Shown here in pieces: positions 29,751-40,604 of a stretch of 64,000 nucleotides of DNA. The translations under genes were made by a program, and so were the position numbers. Position 1 is the first letter of the stretch. The number at the start of each line of letters is the position of its first letter. The stretch comes from Brevundimonas naejangsanensis. Its GTDB lineage: Bacteria; Pseudomonadota; Alphaproteobacteria; Caulobacterales; Caulobacteraceae. The stretch spans positions 2,842,501 to 2,906,500 of the forward strand of contig NZ_CP032707.1 in the NCBI RefSeq assembly GCF_003627995.1, in the 5' to 3' direction. The notes under the pieces were generated by a model. The model was given only the letters and a program-made list of their open reading frames with translations, ran no database searches and was not told where the DNA came from.

Positions 29751-30488
29751 TCAGGCGGCCTTGTTGGTGATGACGGTGAAGGTGCCCTGCCCCGTCAACG
29801 TCTTGTGCAGCGAGCCTTCCTCGCGGATCGAGAAGACCACGATCGGAATGCCGCTGTCGCGCATCAGGGCGATGGCCGAGGCGTCCATGACGCGCAGGTC
29901 CTTGGCCAGGACCTCCTGATAGGTCAGCGTATCATAGCGCGTCGCCGTCGGGTCCTTCTTGGGGTCGGCGGTATAGACGCCGTCCACGCTGGTGCCCTTC
30001 AGCAGGGCGTCGCAGCCCATTTCGGCGGCGCGCAGCGCGGCGCCCGAGTCCGTCGTGAAGAAGGGCGCGCCCACGCCGGCGGCGAAGATCACCACCCGGC
30101 CCTTTTCCAGGTGACGCATGGCGCGGCGACGGATGTAGGGTTCGGCGATCGCGGCCATCGGAATGGCGCTCTGGACGCGCGTGTCGACGCCGATCTTCTC
30201 GAGCGCGCCCTGCATGGCCAGGGCGTTCATGATGGTGGCCAGCATGCCCATGTAATCGGCGTTGGCCCGGTCCATGCCCTCGGCGGCCTTGGACAGGCCG
30301 CGGAAAATATTGCCGCCGCCGATGACCAGGCAGATTTCGACGCCCTGACGCGCCACGGCGGCGACGGCCGCCGCCACCACGTCCACGGTCTTCATGTCGA
30401 TGCCGTAGGCCTGGTCGCCCATCAGCACCTCGCCCGAGACCTTCAGCAGGACGCGCTTGTAACGAAACTCAGAGGGGGCGTCGGGCAT
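29751..30488 (-). CDS. pyrH: UMP kinase
   Basis: 245 codons. PyrH phosphorylates UMP to UDP and belongs to the amino-acid-kinase superfamily. The [15 protein letters not shown] start, the IGGGNIFRG loop and the [14 protein letters not shown] segment are characteristic. The tsf-pyrH-frr order is the common bacterial arrangement. A stem-loop lies between tsf and pyrH. Confidence 0.95.
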   Translation of the reverse strand: MPDAPSEFRYKRVLLKVSGEVLMGDQAYGIDMKTVDVVAAAVAAVARQGVEICLVIGGGNIFRGLSKAAEGMDRANADYMGMLATIMNALAMQGALEKIGVDTRVQSAIPMAAIAEPYIRRRAMRHLEKGRVVIFAAGVGAPFFTTDSGAALRAAEMGCDALLKGTSVDGVYTADPKKDPTATRYDTLTYQEVLAKDLRVMDASAIALMRDSGIPIVVFSIREEGSLHKTLTGQGTFTVITNKAA

Positions 30489-30600
30489 GGTCAGGGGTCC
30501 GTGGATACAGGGGTTAGCATCCGCGCGAAGTGAATCGGCGGCTCATCATAGACGAAGGGCGCGCCGGCCTTCAAAGCCGAACGCGCCCAAACGCATAATT

Positions 30601-30625
30601 CTCCCTCCCCGGCCCGGGGAGGGAG
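30601..30625 (-). terminator. Strong stem-loop between tsf and pyrH
   Basis: A perfect 10-base-pair stem (CTCCCTCCCC / GGGGAGGGAG) closes a 5-base loop nine bases beyond the tsf stop. The minus-strand sequence after it has few Ts, so it is a weak intrinsic terminator or an mRNA-stabilising hairpin. It would lower pyrH expression relative to rpsB-tsf. Confidence 0.5.
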
Positions 30626-30633
30626 ACGTCTTC

Positions 30634-31572
30634 TTAGTTGCCGCCGGTCATCGAGGCGACTTCCGAAGCGAAGTCGGGGGTCTCGACCTTCTCGACGCCT
30701 TCACCCAGCGCCAGACGGACGAAGCCGGCCAGCTTCAGCTCGGAGCCCAGCTCCTTGCCGGTGTTGGCGACCAGCTGCTCGATGGTCACGTCCGGGTCCA
30801 TGACGAACGGCTGCTTCGACAGCACCACGTCCTTCTGGAACTTGTTGATCTGACCTTCCACGATCTTCTCGATCATGTTGTCCGGACGGCCTTCTTCCTT
30901 GGCCTTCTCGATCAGGACGGCGCGTTCCTTTTCGATCGCGGCCGGATCCAGGTCCGAGGTGTTCAGGGCCAGCGGAGCCGTGGCCGCCACGTGCATGGCG
31001 ATCTTGCGGCCCACTTCGCGCAAGGTTTCCTTGTCGCCAGCGCCTTCCAGGGCGACCAGCACGCCGATGCGGCCGACGCCGGGCGAGACGGCGTTGTGGA
31101 CGTAAGTCGAAACCACGCCTTCATCGACCGACAGGCGAGCCGCGCGACGCAGCTGCATGTTCTCGCCGACGGTGGCGATCAGGTTGGTGACTTCGTCCTG
31201 AACGGTCTTGCCGTTTTCCAGGGTCGCGCCGTGGATGGCTTCGACGCCGTCGTGGTGCAGTCCCAGCTGGGCGAATTCCTTGGCGGCCGACTGGAACAGG
31301 TCGTTGCGGGCCACGAAGTCGGTTTCGGCGTTGAACTCGATGGCCGAGGCGACTTCGCCCTTGCCGTCCTCGCGCACGGCGACGGCCACCAGGCCCTCGG
31401 CGGCGACGCGGTCGGCCTTCTTGGCGGCCTTGGACAGGCCCTTGGCGCGCAGCCAGTCGATGGCCGCTTCGATGTCGCCGTTGTTCTCAACCAGCGCCTT
31501 CTTGCAGTCCATCATGCCGACGCCCGAACGCTCGCGAAGCTCCTTCACGAGGGCGGCAGTGATCTCGGCCAT
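30634..31572 (-). CDS. tsf: Elongation factor Ts
   Basis: 312 codons. EF-Ts is the nucleotide-exchange factor for EF-Tu. The UBA-like N-terminal domain ([17 protein letters not shown]) and the ETDFVARN motif are present, followed by the duplicated dimerisation core. It lies 100 bases downstream of rpsB, with two hairpins between. Confidence 0.95.
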   Translation of the reverse strand: MAEITAALVKELRERSGVGMMDCKKALVENNGDIEAAIDWLRAKGLSKAAKKADRVAAEGLVAVAVREDGKGEVASAIEFNAETDFVARNDLFQSAAKEFAQLGLHHDGVEAIHGATLENGKTVQDEVTNLIATVGENMQLRRAARLSVDEGVVSTYVHNAVSPGVGRIGVLVALEGAGDKETLREVGRKIAMHVAATAPLALNTSDLDPAAIEKERAVLIEKAKEEGRPDNMIEKIVEGQINKFQKDVVLSKQPFVMDPDVTIEQLVANTGKELGSELKLAGFVRLALGEGVEKVETPDFASEVASMTGGN

Positions 31573-31597
31573 GTTCTTCTCCTGAAATTCAAAATGG

Positions 31598-31663
31598 GCG
31601 GCCGGACTGTCTAGCCCGGCCGCATGTCAAGTTGACGTCGGTCCGGCGCGCGGCGGCGCCGGA
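31598..31663 (-). terminator. Paired stem-loops between rpsB and tsf
   Basis: One stem is GCGGCCGG/CCGGCCGC (31598-31623). The other is TCCGGCGC/GCGCCGGA (31642-31663), extended by GACGT/ACGTC. No U-tract follows, so they are more likely partial attenuators or processing sites in the rpsB-tsf transcript than a full stop. Confidence 0.4.
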
Positions 31664-31672
31664 ACGTCAGTC

Positions 31673-32512
31673 TCAGCCTTCGACCTTCTCGGCCTCGGCG
31701 GCGACCAGCTCTTCAGCCGCGCCTTCCGTGCCGGCCGGAGCGGCTTCGGCTTCAGCCACGACGGCTTCACGCAGAGCCGGCTCGACCGGAGCTTCTGAAG
31801 CGCCCAGGTCGATGCCCTGAGCGGCGGCGCCGGCGGCCAGGCCGTCCAGGACGGCGTCGGCGATCAGGTCGCAATAGGTCTGGATGGCGCGGGCGGCGTC
31901 ATCGTTGCCCGGCACCGGATAGGTGATGCCGTCCGGATCCGAGTTGGTGTCCAGGATGGCGATGATCGGGATGTTCAGCTTGCGGGCTTCCTGGATCGCG
32001 ATCGATTCCTTGTTGGTGTCGATCACGAACATGATGTCCGGCACCGAACCCATGTCTTTGATGCCGCCCAGCGACAGCTCCAGACGGTCCTTCTCGCGCT
32101 GCAGGGTCAGCAGCTCTTTCTTGTTCCGGCCTTCGCCGGTTTGAAGGATGGCTTCCAGTTCGCGCAGGCGCTGGATCGAGTTCGACACGGTGCGCCAGTT
32201 GGTCAGGGTGCCGCCCAGCCAGCGGTTGTTCATGTAGTATTGGGCGCAGCGCGTGGCGGCCTGCGCGACCGGGTCGGCGGCCTGACGCTTGGTGCCGACG
32301 AACAGAACGCGACCGCCCTTGGCGGCCACGTCGCGCACGGCGACCAGGGCCTGGTGCAGCAGCGGCATCGTCTGCGACAAGTCGATGATGTGGATGTTCG
32401 AGCGCGAGCCGAAGATGTAGCGGTCCATCTTCGGGTTCCAGCGGTGCGTCTGGTGGCCGAAGTGAGCGCCGGCTTCCAGCAGCGTGCGCATCGAGAATTC
32501 AGGCAGAGCCAT
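31673..32512 (-). CDS. rpsB: 30S ribosomal protein S2
   Basis: 279 codons from the ATG at 32512, preceded by an AAGGA ribosome-binding site. The conserved [20 protein letters not shown] start justifies this over the longer open frame. The family motifs [13 protein letters not shown] and [12 protein letters not shown] are present. An Ala/Glu-rich C-terminal tail of about 40 residues, longer than in E. coli, is usual in alphaproteobacteria. It is the first gene of the long minus-strand run. Confidence 0.96.
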   Translation of the reverse strand: MALPEFSMRTLLEAGAHFGHQTHRWNPKMDRYIFGSRSNIHIIDLSQTMPLLHQALVAVRDVAAKGGRVLFVGTKRQAADPVAQAATRCAQYYMNNRWLGGTLTNWRTVSNSIQRLRELEAILQTGEGRNKKELLTLQREKDRLELSLGGIKDMGSVPDIMFVIDTNKESIAIQEARKLNIPIIAILDTNSDPDGITYPVPGNDDAARAIQTYCDLIADAVLDGLAAGAAAQGIDLGASEAPVEPALREAVVAEAEAAPAGTEGAAEELVAAEAEKVEG

Positions 32513-32640
32513 GATCGTCTTTTCCTTTTTCCGATCAAACCTAGCGCGGGCGGTTAAAAGGATCGGCTGATCCCTCGGAACGGTGCAGGCCGGGATGTCT
32601 CCCCGGACCGCGCCACGCCCACGTGCGAAGTGCGCCGCGC

Positions 32641-32668
32641 ATGTAGGCGAAACGACCGGAAAAGGCAA
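32641..32668 (-). promoter_or_regulatory. Candidate rpsB promoter
   Basis: On the minus strand, TTGCCT (32663-32668) and CTACAT (32641-32646) are 16 bases apart and followed by a 128-base leader before rpsB. The sequence also fits the Caulobacter-type housekeeping pattern TTG...GC-TANA loosely. This would drive the rpsB-tsf part of the run at least. Confidence 0.4.
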
Positions 32669-32698
32669 GTCGAACCCTGCGCCGCCGCGCCGGCCAGG

Positions 32699-33064
32699 CT
32701 AGAAGCTGCGCCCGTCCACACGCTGGGCGGTCCAGTCCCAGGGCTCCACGTCGGTCAGGGTGCGCACGTTGATCGCCGCCACCTCGCTGCCGTCGGGCGC
32801 CACGCCGTAGCCGAAGGGCTGGACGCCGCAGGTCTTGCAAAAGCGATGGTCGATCTTGTGCCGGTTGAAGAAGTAGGAGGTCGTCTCGCCCTCCCCCTTG
32901 GTCAGGCGGAAGGCCGAGCGGGGCGCGAAGGCCAGCACGAATCCCTTGCGGTAACAATGGGTGCAGTTGCACTCGACCAGGCCTTCCAGCCCGACCTCGA
33001 CCTCATAGGCCACCGCGCCGCAGTGGCACGATCCCTTGTGCGTTACGGTTTCAGCTTGGCTCAT
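32699..33064 (-). CDS. GFA-family (Mss4-like) zinc protein
   Basis: 121 codons from the ATG at 33064, which overlaps the dnaE stop (TGATG). The GSCHCGAVAYEVEV start, the CNCTHCYRKG pair and the CKTCGVQPFGYG motif are the zinc-binding cysteine sets of the GFA domain. Members were named after glutathione-dependent formaldehyde-activating enzyme, but the function of most is unknown. The frame runs further upstream only as a shadow of dnaE. I assign family, not substrate. Confidence 0.85.
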   Translation of the reverse strand: MSQAETVTHKGSCHCGAVAYEVEVGLEGLVECNCTHCYRKGFVLAFAPRSAFRLTKGEGETTSYFFNRHKIDHRFCKTCGVQPFGYGVAPDGSEVAAINVRTLTDVEPWDWTAQRVDGRSF

Positions 33065-36000
33065 CAGGCGTCCTCCAGCATCACCACCCCCGGCGCCGAC
33101 TTCAACGCGCCGCGCAGCGCCGCGTCTAGCCGGTATCGTCCGGGCAGCTTGATTTCCACCTCGGTGCGGCCGCCCAGGGTCGCCTGCAGCCAGACCTCGC
33201 CGCCCTTGCCCTGCGCCCGCGCCCGATCCAGCCGCGCCTTCAGCGCCTCGGCGTCCGCCGACTGGGCCGACAGGACCACGCGCAGGCCGATCTGGGCGTC
33301 GTCCAGCAGCACGTCCATGCGGCTGGCGTCGTCGCCGAAGAAGCGCACCTCCCCGTCCGCCGCCTTGGCCCGCACCTTGACCAGGACCGACGCCCCCACC
33401 TCCAGAATCTCGCGGCAACGCCGCAGTTGCTCGGGCGGGAACAGGCATTCGAACTCGCCCGTCGGATCCGAGAAGGTGACGAAGGCGAACTTCTCGCCGG
33501 TGCGGGCGCTGGCCCGTTCCTGACGGCGCCGCACGACCCCGGCCATCTGGAAGGCTTCGTGCCCGGCCTCGGCCAGGCCTTGCGCCTCGGCCACGAAGGT
33601 CACGCGCTTGCGCTTCAGCGCCGGCGTCAGCTCCTCCAGCGGGTGGCCGGACAGGTAGAAACCGACGGCGTAAAGCTCCTGATCCAGCTTGTCCGGTCCG
33701 GCCCAGGGCTCCACGCTCTTCAGGCGCGGCCGGGCGGCGGCGGCCTGATCGGCGCCGAACAGGCTGACCTGGGACGAGGCGCGCTCGGCGGCCACGCTCT
33801 GGCAATAGGCGATCAGCACGTCGGCCTGCTCGAACAGCTGGCGGCGATTAGGATGGAGGCTGTCGAAAGCCCCGGCCCGCGCCAGGCCTTCCAGGGCCCG
33901 CTTGTTGACCGCCTTGGGATCGACCCGCTCCAGGAAGTCGAAGATGTCGGCGAAGGGGCCGCCCGCCTCGCGCACCTCCACCACGTGCTTCATCGCCTCC
34001 AGACCGACGTTGCGGATGGCGCCGAGCGCATAGAGGACGCTGCCCTGCCCGTCCTTCCACGCCACGTCGAAATCGGCGGACGAGCGGTTGATGTCCGGCG
34101 CCAGAACCGGAACCTCGAAACGACGGCAGTCCTGGTAGAAGACCGCCAGCTTGTCGGTGTTCGATAGATCGAGGCTCATCGAGGCGGCGAAGAACTCGAC
34201 CGGATGATTGGCCTTCAACCAGCCCGTCTGGAACGAGATCAGGGCATAGGCCGCCGCGTGCGACTTGTTGAAGCCGTAGCCCGCGAACTTGGCCACCAGG
34301 TCGAAGATGGAGCCGGACTGAGACTCCGGAACCCCCTTCTCGGACGCGCCCTTGACGAAGCGGAGGCGCTGGAAGTCCATCTCCTCCTTCTTCTTCTTGC
34401 CCATCGCGCGACGCAGCAGGTCGGCCTCGCCCAGGCTGTAGCCCGCCAGGATCTGGGCGATCTTCATCACCTGTTCCTGGTAGATGATGACGCCGTAGGT
34501 CTCGGTCAGCACCTCCTTCAGGCTGGGGTGCAGGTAGTCCACCTCGGCCCGGCCGAACTTCCGGTCGATGTAGGTATCGATCATCTCCATCGGCCCGGGC
34601 CGGTAGAGGGAGATCAGGGCGGTAATTTCCTCGATCGAGCCGCAGCGCATCTTGCGCAGGGTGTCGCGCATGCCCTGGGATTCCAGCTGGAACACCCCGA
34701 CCGTCTGGCCCGAGGCCATCAGTTCATAGGTCCTGGGATCGTCCAGCGGCAGCAGGTTCCATTCGGGCGCCGCGCCGCGCCGTTCCAGATAGCCCTTGGC
34801 CCGGTCCAGCACCGTCAGCGTCTTCAGGCCCAGGAAGTCGAACTTCACCAGGCCCGCCGGCTCGACCCACTTCATGTTGAACTGGCTGGCGGGGATGGTG
34901 GAGCGCGGGTCCTGATACAGGGGCACCAGCTCCGTCAGCGGCCGGTCGCCGATGACGATGCCCGCCGCGTGGGTCGAGGCGTTGCGATAGAGCCCTTCCA
35001 GCTCCAGCGCCGTCTCCAGCAGCGCCTTGACCGAGGCCTCGGCGTCACGCGCCTCGCGCAGGCGCGGCTCCAGGTCGATGGCCTGGGCCAGGGTCACGGG
35101 ATTGGCGGGGTTGGCCGGCACCATCTTGGCCAGGCGGTCCACCTGGCCCAGCGGCATCTGGAGCACGCGGCCCACGTCGCGCAGCACGGCCCGCGCCTGC
35201 AGGGTGCCGAAGGTGATGATCTGGGCCACCCGGTCCTTGCCGTAGTGGTCCTGGACGTAGTCGATGACCTCTTCGCGCCGCTCCTGACAGAAGTCGATGT
35301 CGAAGTCGGGCATCGACACGCGTTCCGGGTTCAGGAAGCGCTCGAACAGCAGGCCGAACCGCAAGGGATCCAGGTCGGTGATGGTCAGCGACCAGGCGAC
35401 CAGGGAGCCGGCCCCCGAGCCCCGCCCCGGCCCCACCGGGATGTCATGCAGCTTGGCCCATTTGATGAAGTCGGCAACGATCAGGAAGTAGCCGGGGAAC
35501 CCCATCTGCTGGATGATCCCCACCTCCCACTCGAGGCGGTCCCAATAGTCCTGCTCGGGCGCGTAAGCCTTATTCTTCTCCAGCCGCGCCTTCAGCCCCT
35601 CGCGCGCCTGGTGCGCCAGTTCGTCGGCCTCGGAACGGCCCGCGCCGGTGTCGAAGCGCGGCAGGATCGGCTTGTGCGTCTTGACCAGGAAGGCGCAGCG
35701 GCGGGCGATCTCGATGGTGTTGTCGCAGGCCTCGGGCAGGTCGGCGAACAGCTCGCGCATCGCCTCGGCCGACTTGAACCAGTGCTCGCCGGTGACGCGG
35801 CGGCGGTCCTCCTGGCCCGTGAAGGCGCCGTCGGAGATGCACAGAAGCGCGTCATGCGACTTCGCCTGGGCCGCCTTGGCGTAATAGACGTCGTTGGTCG
35901 CGACGAGCGGGACATCGTTGGCGTAGGCCCATTCGACCAGGCCGCCCTCGGCCTCGATCTCGCTGGACAGGCCGTGGCGCTGCAGTTCGACATAGAAGCG

Positions 36001-36534
36001 GTCGCCGAACACCCGCTTCATCTCGGCCAGGGCGGCGGCGGCCTCGGCGGGTTTCTTCTGCACGAACAGCGGGTCGATCGGGCCGTCCGGACCGCCTGAC
36101 AGCAGGATCAGCCCCTCGGACTTTTCCACAACCTTTCCCCAGGGCACGCCCGGCTCGGCCATCTCGCCCGCGTCGAGGTAGGCGGCGGACGACAGGGCGC
36201 ACAGATTGAGCCAGCCCCGCTCGTTCTGGGCCAGCAGGACGACCGTCGGGGTCTTGGCCCAGCGCGGCGCCGCCTGCCCGCCGATGTCGAGCACCGGCAG
36301 GGCGCAGGCGACCAGCGGCTGCACCCCCGCGTCCTTGGTCGTCTGGCTGAACTCCAGCGCGCCGAACAGGTTGGCGCGGTCGGCCACGGCGACGGCGGGC
36401 ATGCCCGCCTCGGCGGCCATCTTGCCGATCTTGCCGGCCTTGATCGCGCCTTCAAGCAAGGAATAGGCGCTGCGGACCCGCAGATGGACAAAGCCCTGAC
36501 TGTTCACCGCATCCGCCAATTGAAAACTCCGCAT
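33064..36534 (-). CDS. dnaE: DNA polymerase III alpha subunit
   Basis: 1156 codons. DnaE is the replicative polymerase. The PHP domain starts at [17 protein letters not shown]. The [14 protein letters not shown] segment and the catalytic [12 protein letters not shown] motif lie near residues 380-420. The fingers domain contains [14 protein letters not shown] and the helix-hairpin-helix/OB-fold region is C-terminal. The start is either the ATG at 36534 or a GTG nine codons in. The sidA candidate lies upstream on the same strand with an 83-base gap. Confidence 0.95.
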   Translation of the reverse strand: MRSFQLADAVNSQGFVHLRVRSAYSLLEGAIKAGKIGKMAAEAGMPAVAVADRANLFGALEFSQTTKDAGVQPLVACALPVLDIGGQAAPRWAKTPTVVLLAQNERGWLNLCALSSAAYLDAGEMAEPGVPWGKVVEKSEGLILLSGGPDGPIDPLFVQKKPAEAAAALAEMKRVFGDRFYVELQRHGLSSEIEAEGGLVEWAYANDVPLVATNDVYYAKAAQAKSHDALLCISDGAFTGQEDRRRVTGEHWFKSAEAMRELFADLPEACDNTIEIARRCAFLVKTHKPILPRFDTGAGRSEADELAHQAREGLKARLEKNKAYAPEQDYWDRLEWEVGIIQQMGFPGYFLIVADFIKWAKLHDIPVGPGRGSGAGSLVAWSLTITDLDPLRFGLLFERFLNPERVSMPDFDIDFCQERREEVIDYVQDHYGKDRVAQIITFGTLQARAVLRDVGRVLQMPLGQVDRLAKMVPANPANPVTLAQAIDLEPRLREARDAEASVKALLETALELEGLYRNASTHAAGIVIGDRPLTELVPLYQDPRSTIPASQFNMKWVEPAGLVKFDFLGLKTLTVLDRAKGYLERRGAAPEWNLLPLDDPRTYELMASGQTVGVFQLESQGMRDTLRKMRCGSIEEITALISLYRPGPMEMIDTYIDRKFGRAEVDYLHPSLKEVLTETYGVIIYQEQVMKIAQILAGYSLGEADLLRRAMGKKKKEEMDFQRLRFVKGASEKGVPESQSGSIFDLVAKFAGYGFNKSHAAAYALISFQTGWLKANHPVEFFAASMSLDLSNTDKLAVFYQDCRRFEVPVLAPDINRSSADFDVAWKDGQGSVLYALGAIRNVGLEAMKHVVEVREAGGPFADIFDFLERVDPKAVNKRALEGLARAGAFDSLHPNRRQLFEQADVLIAYCQSVAAERASSQVSLFGADQAAAARPRLKSVEPWAGPDKLDQELYAVGFYLSGHPLEELTPALKRKRVTFVAEAQGLAEAGHEAFQMAGVVRRRQERASARTGEKFAFVTFSDPTGEFECLFPPEQLRRCREILEVGASVLVKVRAKAADGEVRFFGDDASRMDVLLDDAQIGLRVVLSAQSADAEALKARLDRARAQGKGGEVWLQATLGGRTEVEIKLPGRYRLDAALRGALKSAPGVVMLEDA

Positions 36535-36617
36535 CGCAGCGCCCGCTCACACGGACGCGCCTCATCATGCAGGGAGTCTGCCGCGCCCTTCAAACCGGGC
36601 GTCGGCACGGCAGCGGG

Positions 36618-36707
36618 TCACGCCACCAGGAAGGCCGCCTGCCAGACCATCCAGACGAAGCCGCCGCAGGACGCAAGCGACAGCAGTTCCCTCACCCAAC
36701 GCGCCAT
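36618..36707 (-). CDS. sidA: SidA-like SOS-induced division inhibitor (29 residues), candidate
   Basis: An ATG at 36707 opens a 29-codon frame ending at TGA 36618, with GGGGA about nine bases before the start. The product has a short basic/acidic N-terminus (MARWVREL) and then one hydrophobic, Trp-containing helix (GGFVWMVWQAAFLVA). Caulobacter SidA is a 29-residue inner-membrane protein made under LexA control that blocks division by binding FtsW. Here the length, topology, LexA-like boxes over the promoter and position beside dnaE all agree; the neighbouring position in Caulobacter is from memory. I could not align the two sequences. Another small membrane protein remains possible. Confidence 0.65.
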   Translation of the reverse strand: MARWVRELLSLASCGGFVWMVWQAAFLVA

Positions 36708-36729
36708 TGATTTTATCCCCAGATCAAAT

Positions 36730-36769
36730 GTTGCCCATTTGTTCTATGTTGCCGATTTGTTCTCGTCAA
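36730..36769 (-). promoter_or_regulatory. Promoter overlapped by two LexA-like boxes
   Basis: On the minus strand, TTGACG (36764-36769) and TAGAAC (36741-36746) are 17 bases apart and 34 bases upstream of the sidA candidate. On the plus strand, GTTG-N7-GTTC occurs twice, at 36730-36744 and 36748-36762, spaced 18 bases apart, with nearly identical centres. The alphaproteobacterial LexA box is GTTC-N7-GTTC, so each box has one mismatch. Both cover the promoter, where a repressor would block RNA polymerase. Confidence 0.6.
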
Positions 36770-36846
36770 CCGCAAATTGTTTGACAAGGTAAGCGTGGCC
36801 GGCCTGCGCGGGACCGCTCGGCCGAACCTCATTGGCAGGCGTGGGC

Positions 36847-37590
36847 TCAGTAGGCTTGGCTCTGGGCCGCCCTCTGTTCCAGGTGGCCGTCCTTCAGGGC
36901 GAAGACACGGTCCATGTGGCCCGCCAACTCCATGTTGTGGGTGGCGATCAGGGCGGCGATGCCCGTGGTCTTGGCCCGTTCGCGCAGGGCCTCGAACACC
37001 GCCTGGCTGGTGGCGGGGTCCAGGTTGCCGGTCGGCTCGTCCGCCAGCAGCAGGCGCGGGCTGTTGGCCAGGGCGCGGGCGATGGCGACCCGCTGCTGCT
37101 CGCCGCCGGACAATTGCGCCGGCTGGTGGGTGACGCGCTCGCCCAGCCCGAGGGCGGTCAGGGTCTGGGTCGCGCGCCGACGCGCCTCCCCTTCCCGCAC
37201 GCCCGCGATGCGCATGGGCAGGGCCACATTGTCGAGGGCGTCGAACTCGGGCAGCAGGTGGTGGAACTGATAAACAAAGCCGATGCGGTGCAGGCGCAGC
37301 CGCGTGCGCGCGCGTTCGTCCAGCCCGCCGACGTCCTCGCCGTCGATCAGCACATGGCCGCTGGTCGGCCGCTCCAGCAGGCCCGCCGCGTGCAGCAGGC
37401 TGGACTTGCCCGAGCCTGACGGCCCGATCAGGCCGACGACCTCGCCCGGCATGACGTCCAGGTCAACGCCCTTCAGAACCGTCAGCCCGCCCTGGGCGGT
37501 CGGATAGGTGCGCGTCACCCCGCGCAGCGACAGGATGGCGCCGTTCGTCCCGGCGGCGACGGCGGGCTTCTTCTTCAGCAGCCTATTCAA
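36847..37590 (-). CDS. lolD: Lipoprotein-releasing ABC transporter ATP-binding protein LolD
   Basis: 247 codons. LolD powers release of outer-membrane lipoproteins from the inner membrane. Walker A (GPSGSGKSS), the ABC signature (LSGGEQQRVAIARAL) and Walker B (LLLADEPTGNLD) are complete. The start appears to be a TTG at 37590 inside the last codons of lolC. No better start exists before the ATPase core. The gene pairs with the LolC/E-type permease just upstream. Confidence 0.92.
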   Translation of the reverse strand: MNRLLKKKPAVAAGTNGAILSLRGVTRTYPTAQGGLTVLKGVDLDVMPGEVVGLIGPSGSGKSSLLHAAGLLERPTSGHVLIDGEDVGGLDERARTRLRLHRIGFVYQFHHLLPEFDALDNVALPMRIAGVREGEARRRATQTLTALGLGERVTHQPAQLSGGEQQRVAIARALANSPRLLLADEPTGNLDPATSQAVFEALRERAKTTGIAALIATHNMELAGHMDRVFALKDGHLEQRAAQSQAY

Positions 37591-38896
37591 AGCGCAGGGC
37601 CTCCACCGGATCGATGCGCGACGCGTTCCACGACGGCGGCAGGCTGGCTAGGCAGCTCATGAAGAAGGAGAAGACCGCCACCCAGGTCACGTCCCACGGG
37701 TCGACCTTGGCCGGCACGGAATCCAGCATGTAGACGTCGGCGTTGAACAGCTGGACGCCCAGCAGTCCTTCGAGGAAATGCTGGATCGCCCCGATGTTCC
37801 AGCAGAACAGCAGGCCCAGAACCAGGCCGGCGATGGTGCCGCCGATGCCGATGGCCGCGCCCGACATGAAGAAGATGCGCAGGATGGACGACTGGCTGGC
37901 CCCGACGGTGCGCAGGATGGCGATGTCGCGCGTCTTGTTCTTCACCAGCATGACGATGCCGCTGATGATGTTCATGGCGGCGATGGCCACGACCATGCCC
38001 AGGATGATGCTCATGGCCACCCGCTCGACCTTGAGCGCGCCCCAGATGGCGGCCTGACGGTTGCGCCAGTCCTGAACCACGCTGCCTGGCCCGGCCGCGC
38101 GCTGGACCGGCGTCAGCAGGTTTTCGACCAGGTCCGGCTCGGCCACCTTCATCTCGATGACGTCCCAGACGCCGTCCTTGCCGAAGAAGAGCTGGGCCTG
38201 CTCCAGCGGCATGAAGATGAAGGCGCGATCATAGTCGGCCGCGCCCGAGGTGTAGATGCCGCCGACGATATAGGTCTTCTCCAGCCCGCCGAGGTTGCCG
38301 AAGGCGCTGTCGGCCCCGGTCGGTGAATAGATGGAGATGGGGTCGCCCTCGCGCAGGCCCATCTGCTCGGCCAGGCTCTTGCCGATCAGGACGCGGTCGC
38401 CGCCGTATTCGCCCTTGCCGAAGCTCGCACGCGCCTCGGGGCTCAGGCTGTCATAGACGAATTTGGTCGAGGCCAGGTCCTGCGGCCGCACGCCGCGCAC
38501 CAGGCCCCCGGTGGCGCCCCCGCCCGCACGGAACATGGCGGGAGACTCGACCAGCGGCGACACCGCCACCACGCCCGGCACGTCGGCGATCCGCGTCAGC
38601 GCCGCGTCGCGGTCGGGCGCATAAAGCACCGGCCCCTGCACGTACATGTGACCGTTGAACGACAGGATCCGATCCATCAGCGTGCCGCGAAAGCCCGCCA
38701 TGATGCTCATGACGCTGATCAGCACGGCGACGGCCAGCATGATGCCGATGAAGCTGATCATGGCGATCAGCGCCACCCCGCCCTGCTTGCGCTTGGCGCG
38801 CAGGTAGCGGAGCGCCAGCCCGATCTCCCAGCTGGAGAACGGGCCGGATCCCTTCGATGCGGGCGGCGGAGCGGAGGCCGTCGCGGCGTCGGTCAT
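37583..38896 (-). CDS. lolC: Lipoprotein-releasing ABC transporter permease (LolC/E family)
   Basis: 437 codons from the ATG at 38896, which overlaps the proS stop. There is one N-terminal helix (residues about 40-70), a large periplasmic domain, and three C-terminal helices in an FtsX domain, the LolC/LolE layout. Only one such permease gene is present, so the transporter is probably a homodimer of this subunit with LolD, as in other alphaproteobacteria. The conserved [14 protein letters not shown] coupling motif is visible. Confidence 0.9.
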   Translation of the reverse strand: MTDAATASAPPPASKGSGPFSSWEIGLALRYLRAKRKQGGVALIAMISFIGIMLAVAVLISVMSIMAGFRGTLMDRILSFNGHMYVQGPVLYAPDRDAALTRIADVPGVVAVSPLVESPAMFRAGGGATGGLVRGVRPQDLASTKFVYDSLSPEARASFGKGEYGGDRVLIGKSLAEQMGLREGDPISIYSPTGADSAFGNLGGLEKTYIVGGIYTSGAADYDRAFIFMPLEQAQLFFGKDGVWDVIEMKVAEPDLVENLLTPVQRAAGPGSVVQDWRNRQAAIWGALKVERVAMSIILGMVVAIAAMNIISGIVMLVKNKTRDIAILRTVGASQSSILRIFFMSGAAIGIGGTIAGLVLGLLFCWNIGAIQHFLEGLLGVQLFNADVYMLDSVPAKVDPWDVTWVAVFSFFMSCLASLPPSWNASRIDPVEALRFE

Positions 38897-40209
38897 TTCG
38901 TGAGCAGCTCCAGGGCGGCGTCCAGCGACAGGTTCTGCTTCTCGCCCGTGGCGCGGCGCTTCAGTTCGACCACGCCGTCGGCCAGGCCCTTGGGCCCGAT
39001 GGTCAGCTGCCACGGCACGCCGATCAGGTCGGCGGTGGCGAACTTGCCGCCCGGACGCTCGTCGGTGTCGTCGTAGAGGACGTCCTTGCCCAGGGCCTCC
39101 AGCTTGGCGACCGCGTCCTCGCACGCGGCCGAGACGGCGGCGTCATTGGCGCGCAGGTTGATCACCACCACGTCGAACGGCGCGACCGAGTCCGGCCAGA
39201 TGATGCCGCCCTCGTCATGGCTGGCCTCGATGATGGCGCCCAGCAGGCGCGACACCCCGACGCCGTAGCTGCCCATGTGGACCTCGGTGTCCTGGCCGTC
39301 CGGCCCGGCGACCTTGGCCTTCATCGGGGCCGAGTATTTGGTGCCGAAGTAGAAGATGTGGCCGACCTCGATGCCGCGCGCCGACAGGCGGTCGCCCTCG
39401 GCGGTCTGGGCCTCGAACTGGGCCTGGTCGTGCATTTCCTCGGTCGCGGCGTAGAGGGCCGTGCGCTCGTTGAACACGCCTTCCAGCTGCTCGACGCTGA
39501 GGTTGTGGCCCGGCGCGGCCATCTCGACCAGCTTGCGGTCGCAGAAGACCTCGCTCTCGCCGGTGTCGGCCAGGACGATGAACTCGTGGCTCAGGTCGCC
39601 GCCGATGGGGCCGGTGTCGGCGCGCATCGGCACCGCCTTCAGCCCCAGGCGGGCGAAGGTGTTCAGATAGGCCGCGAACATCCGCTTGTAGGCGATGCGG
39701 GCCGAGGCCTCGTCCAGATCGAAGGAATAGGCGTCCTTCATCAGGAACTCGCGGCCACGCATGACGCCGAAGCGCGGACGGCGCTCGTCGCGGAACTTCC
39801 ACTGGATGTGGAAGAGGTTCAGCGGCAGGGCTTTGTACGACTTCACAAAGCCGCGGAAGATGTCGGTGACCATCTCCTCATTGGTCGGCCCATACAGCAG
39901 CTCGCGCTCATGGCGGTCGGTGATGCGCAGCATCTCCGGGCCATAGGCGTCGTAGCGGCCGCTCTCGCGCCACAGGTCGGCCAGCTGCAACGTCGGCATC
40001 AGCAGCTCGACGGCGCCGGCCTTGACCTGCTCCTCGCGCACGATGTTCTCGATCTTGCGCAGCACCCGCAGGCCCAGCGGCAGCCAGGCGTAGATGCCGG
40101 CCGCCTCCTGCTTGATCATGCCCGCGCGCAGCATCAGCTGATGCGACACGATCTGGGCGTCGGAAGGGGCTTCTTTCAGGGTCGGCAGGAAGTAGCGCGA
40201 CAGGCGCAT
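38893..40209 (-). CDS. proS: Prolyl-tRNA synthetase, short alphaproteobacterial type
   Basis: 438 codons. This class II synthetase charges tRNA-Pro. Motif 1 ([14 protein letters not shown]), motif 2 ([14 protein letters not shown]) and motif 3 ([14 protein letters not shown]) are in order. The editing insertion between motifs 2 and 3 found in E. coli ProS is absent, which matches the compact form typical of alphaproteobacteria. Mischarged Ala-tRNA-Pro would then need a separate editing protein, which I do not see in this window. Confidence 0.95.
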   Translation of the reverse strand: MRLSRYFLPTLKEAPSDAQIVSHQLMLRAGMIKQEAAGIYAWLPLGLRVLRKIENIVREEQVKAGAVELLMPTLQLADLWRESGRYDAYGPEMLRITDRHERELLYGPTNEEMVTDIFRGFVKSYKALPLNLFHIQWKFRDERRPRFGVMRGREFLMKDAYSFDLDEASARIAYKRMFAAYLNTFARLGLKAVPMRADTGPIGGDLSHEFIVLADTGESEVFCDRKLVEMAAPGHNLSVEQLEGVFNERTALYAATEEMHDQAQFEAQTAEGDRLSARGIEVGHIFYFGTKYSAPMKAKVAGPDGQDTEVHMGSYGVGVSRLLGAIIEASHDEGGIIWPDSVAPFDVVVINLRANDAAVSAACEDAVAKLEALGKDVLYDDTDERPGGKFATADLIGVPWQLTIGPKGLADGVVELKRRATGEKQNLSLDAALELLTK

Positions 40210-40269
40210 GGGAGGATTCTCGGCAAATTCAGTCAGGCCCGAGGTTTAACCGGGCGGGCGGCGCGAAAG

Positions 40270-40536
40270 CTAGAGCGCGCCGGATTGATTGATGTGAGGA
40301 ATGGGCATCCAGCCGATCCACACCAGGGCGACGATGATCGCCCAGACGATGGCGGCCACCCAGGTGGTGGTGATGAATTTCTGCTTGAGGCGGGGCTCGG
40401 TGGGCGCGCCCCACTGGGTGCCGTCCGTCGGCGGTTCCTTGGTCTGCTCCGATGTGCCCAGCGGCAGGATGGCGAACAGCACGATCCACCAGACGGTGAG
40501 ATAGGTGGCGACCAGGGTAAAGGGGCCAAGAGGCAT
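40270..40536 (-). CDS. DUF1467-family small membrane protein
   Basis: 88 codons from the ATG at 40536. Two transmembrane helices (FTLVATYLTVWWIVLFAILP near the start, and WVAAIVWAIIVALVWIG) flank a polar loop containing GTQWGAPTEPRL. Family members are widespread in alphaproteobacteria and often sit beside proS, as here, but their role is unknown. A longer in-frame start exists upstream but lies within the divergent promoter region. Confidence 0.85.
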   Translation of the reverse strand: MPLGPFTLVATYLTVWWIVLFAILPLGTSEQTKEPPTDGTQWGAPTEPRLKQKFITTTWVAAIVWAIIVALVWIGWMPIPHINQSGAL

Positions 40537-40604
40537 CGACAAAAGTCCGTTTATCGCTTTCTTCGTGCAGCGGAACACGACGGCCCGCAGCAAGGATCCC
40601 CTGA

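Noticed and set aside
38893..40209. ProS as a truncated enzyme because it is only 438 residues
   Set aside because: All three class II motifs and the C-terminal anticodon-binding domain are present. The short form without an editing insertion is normal for alphaproteobacteria.
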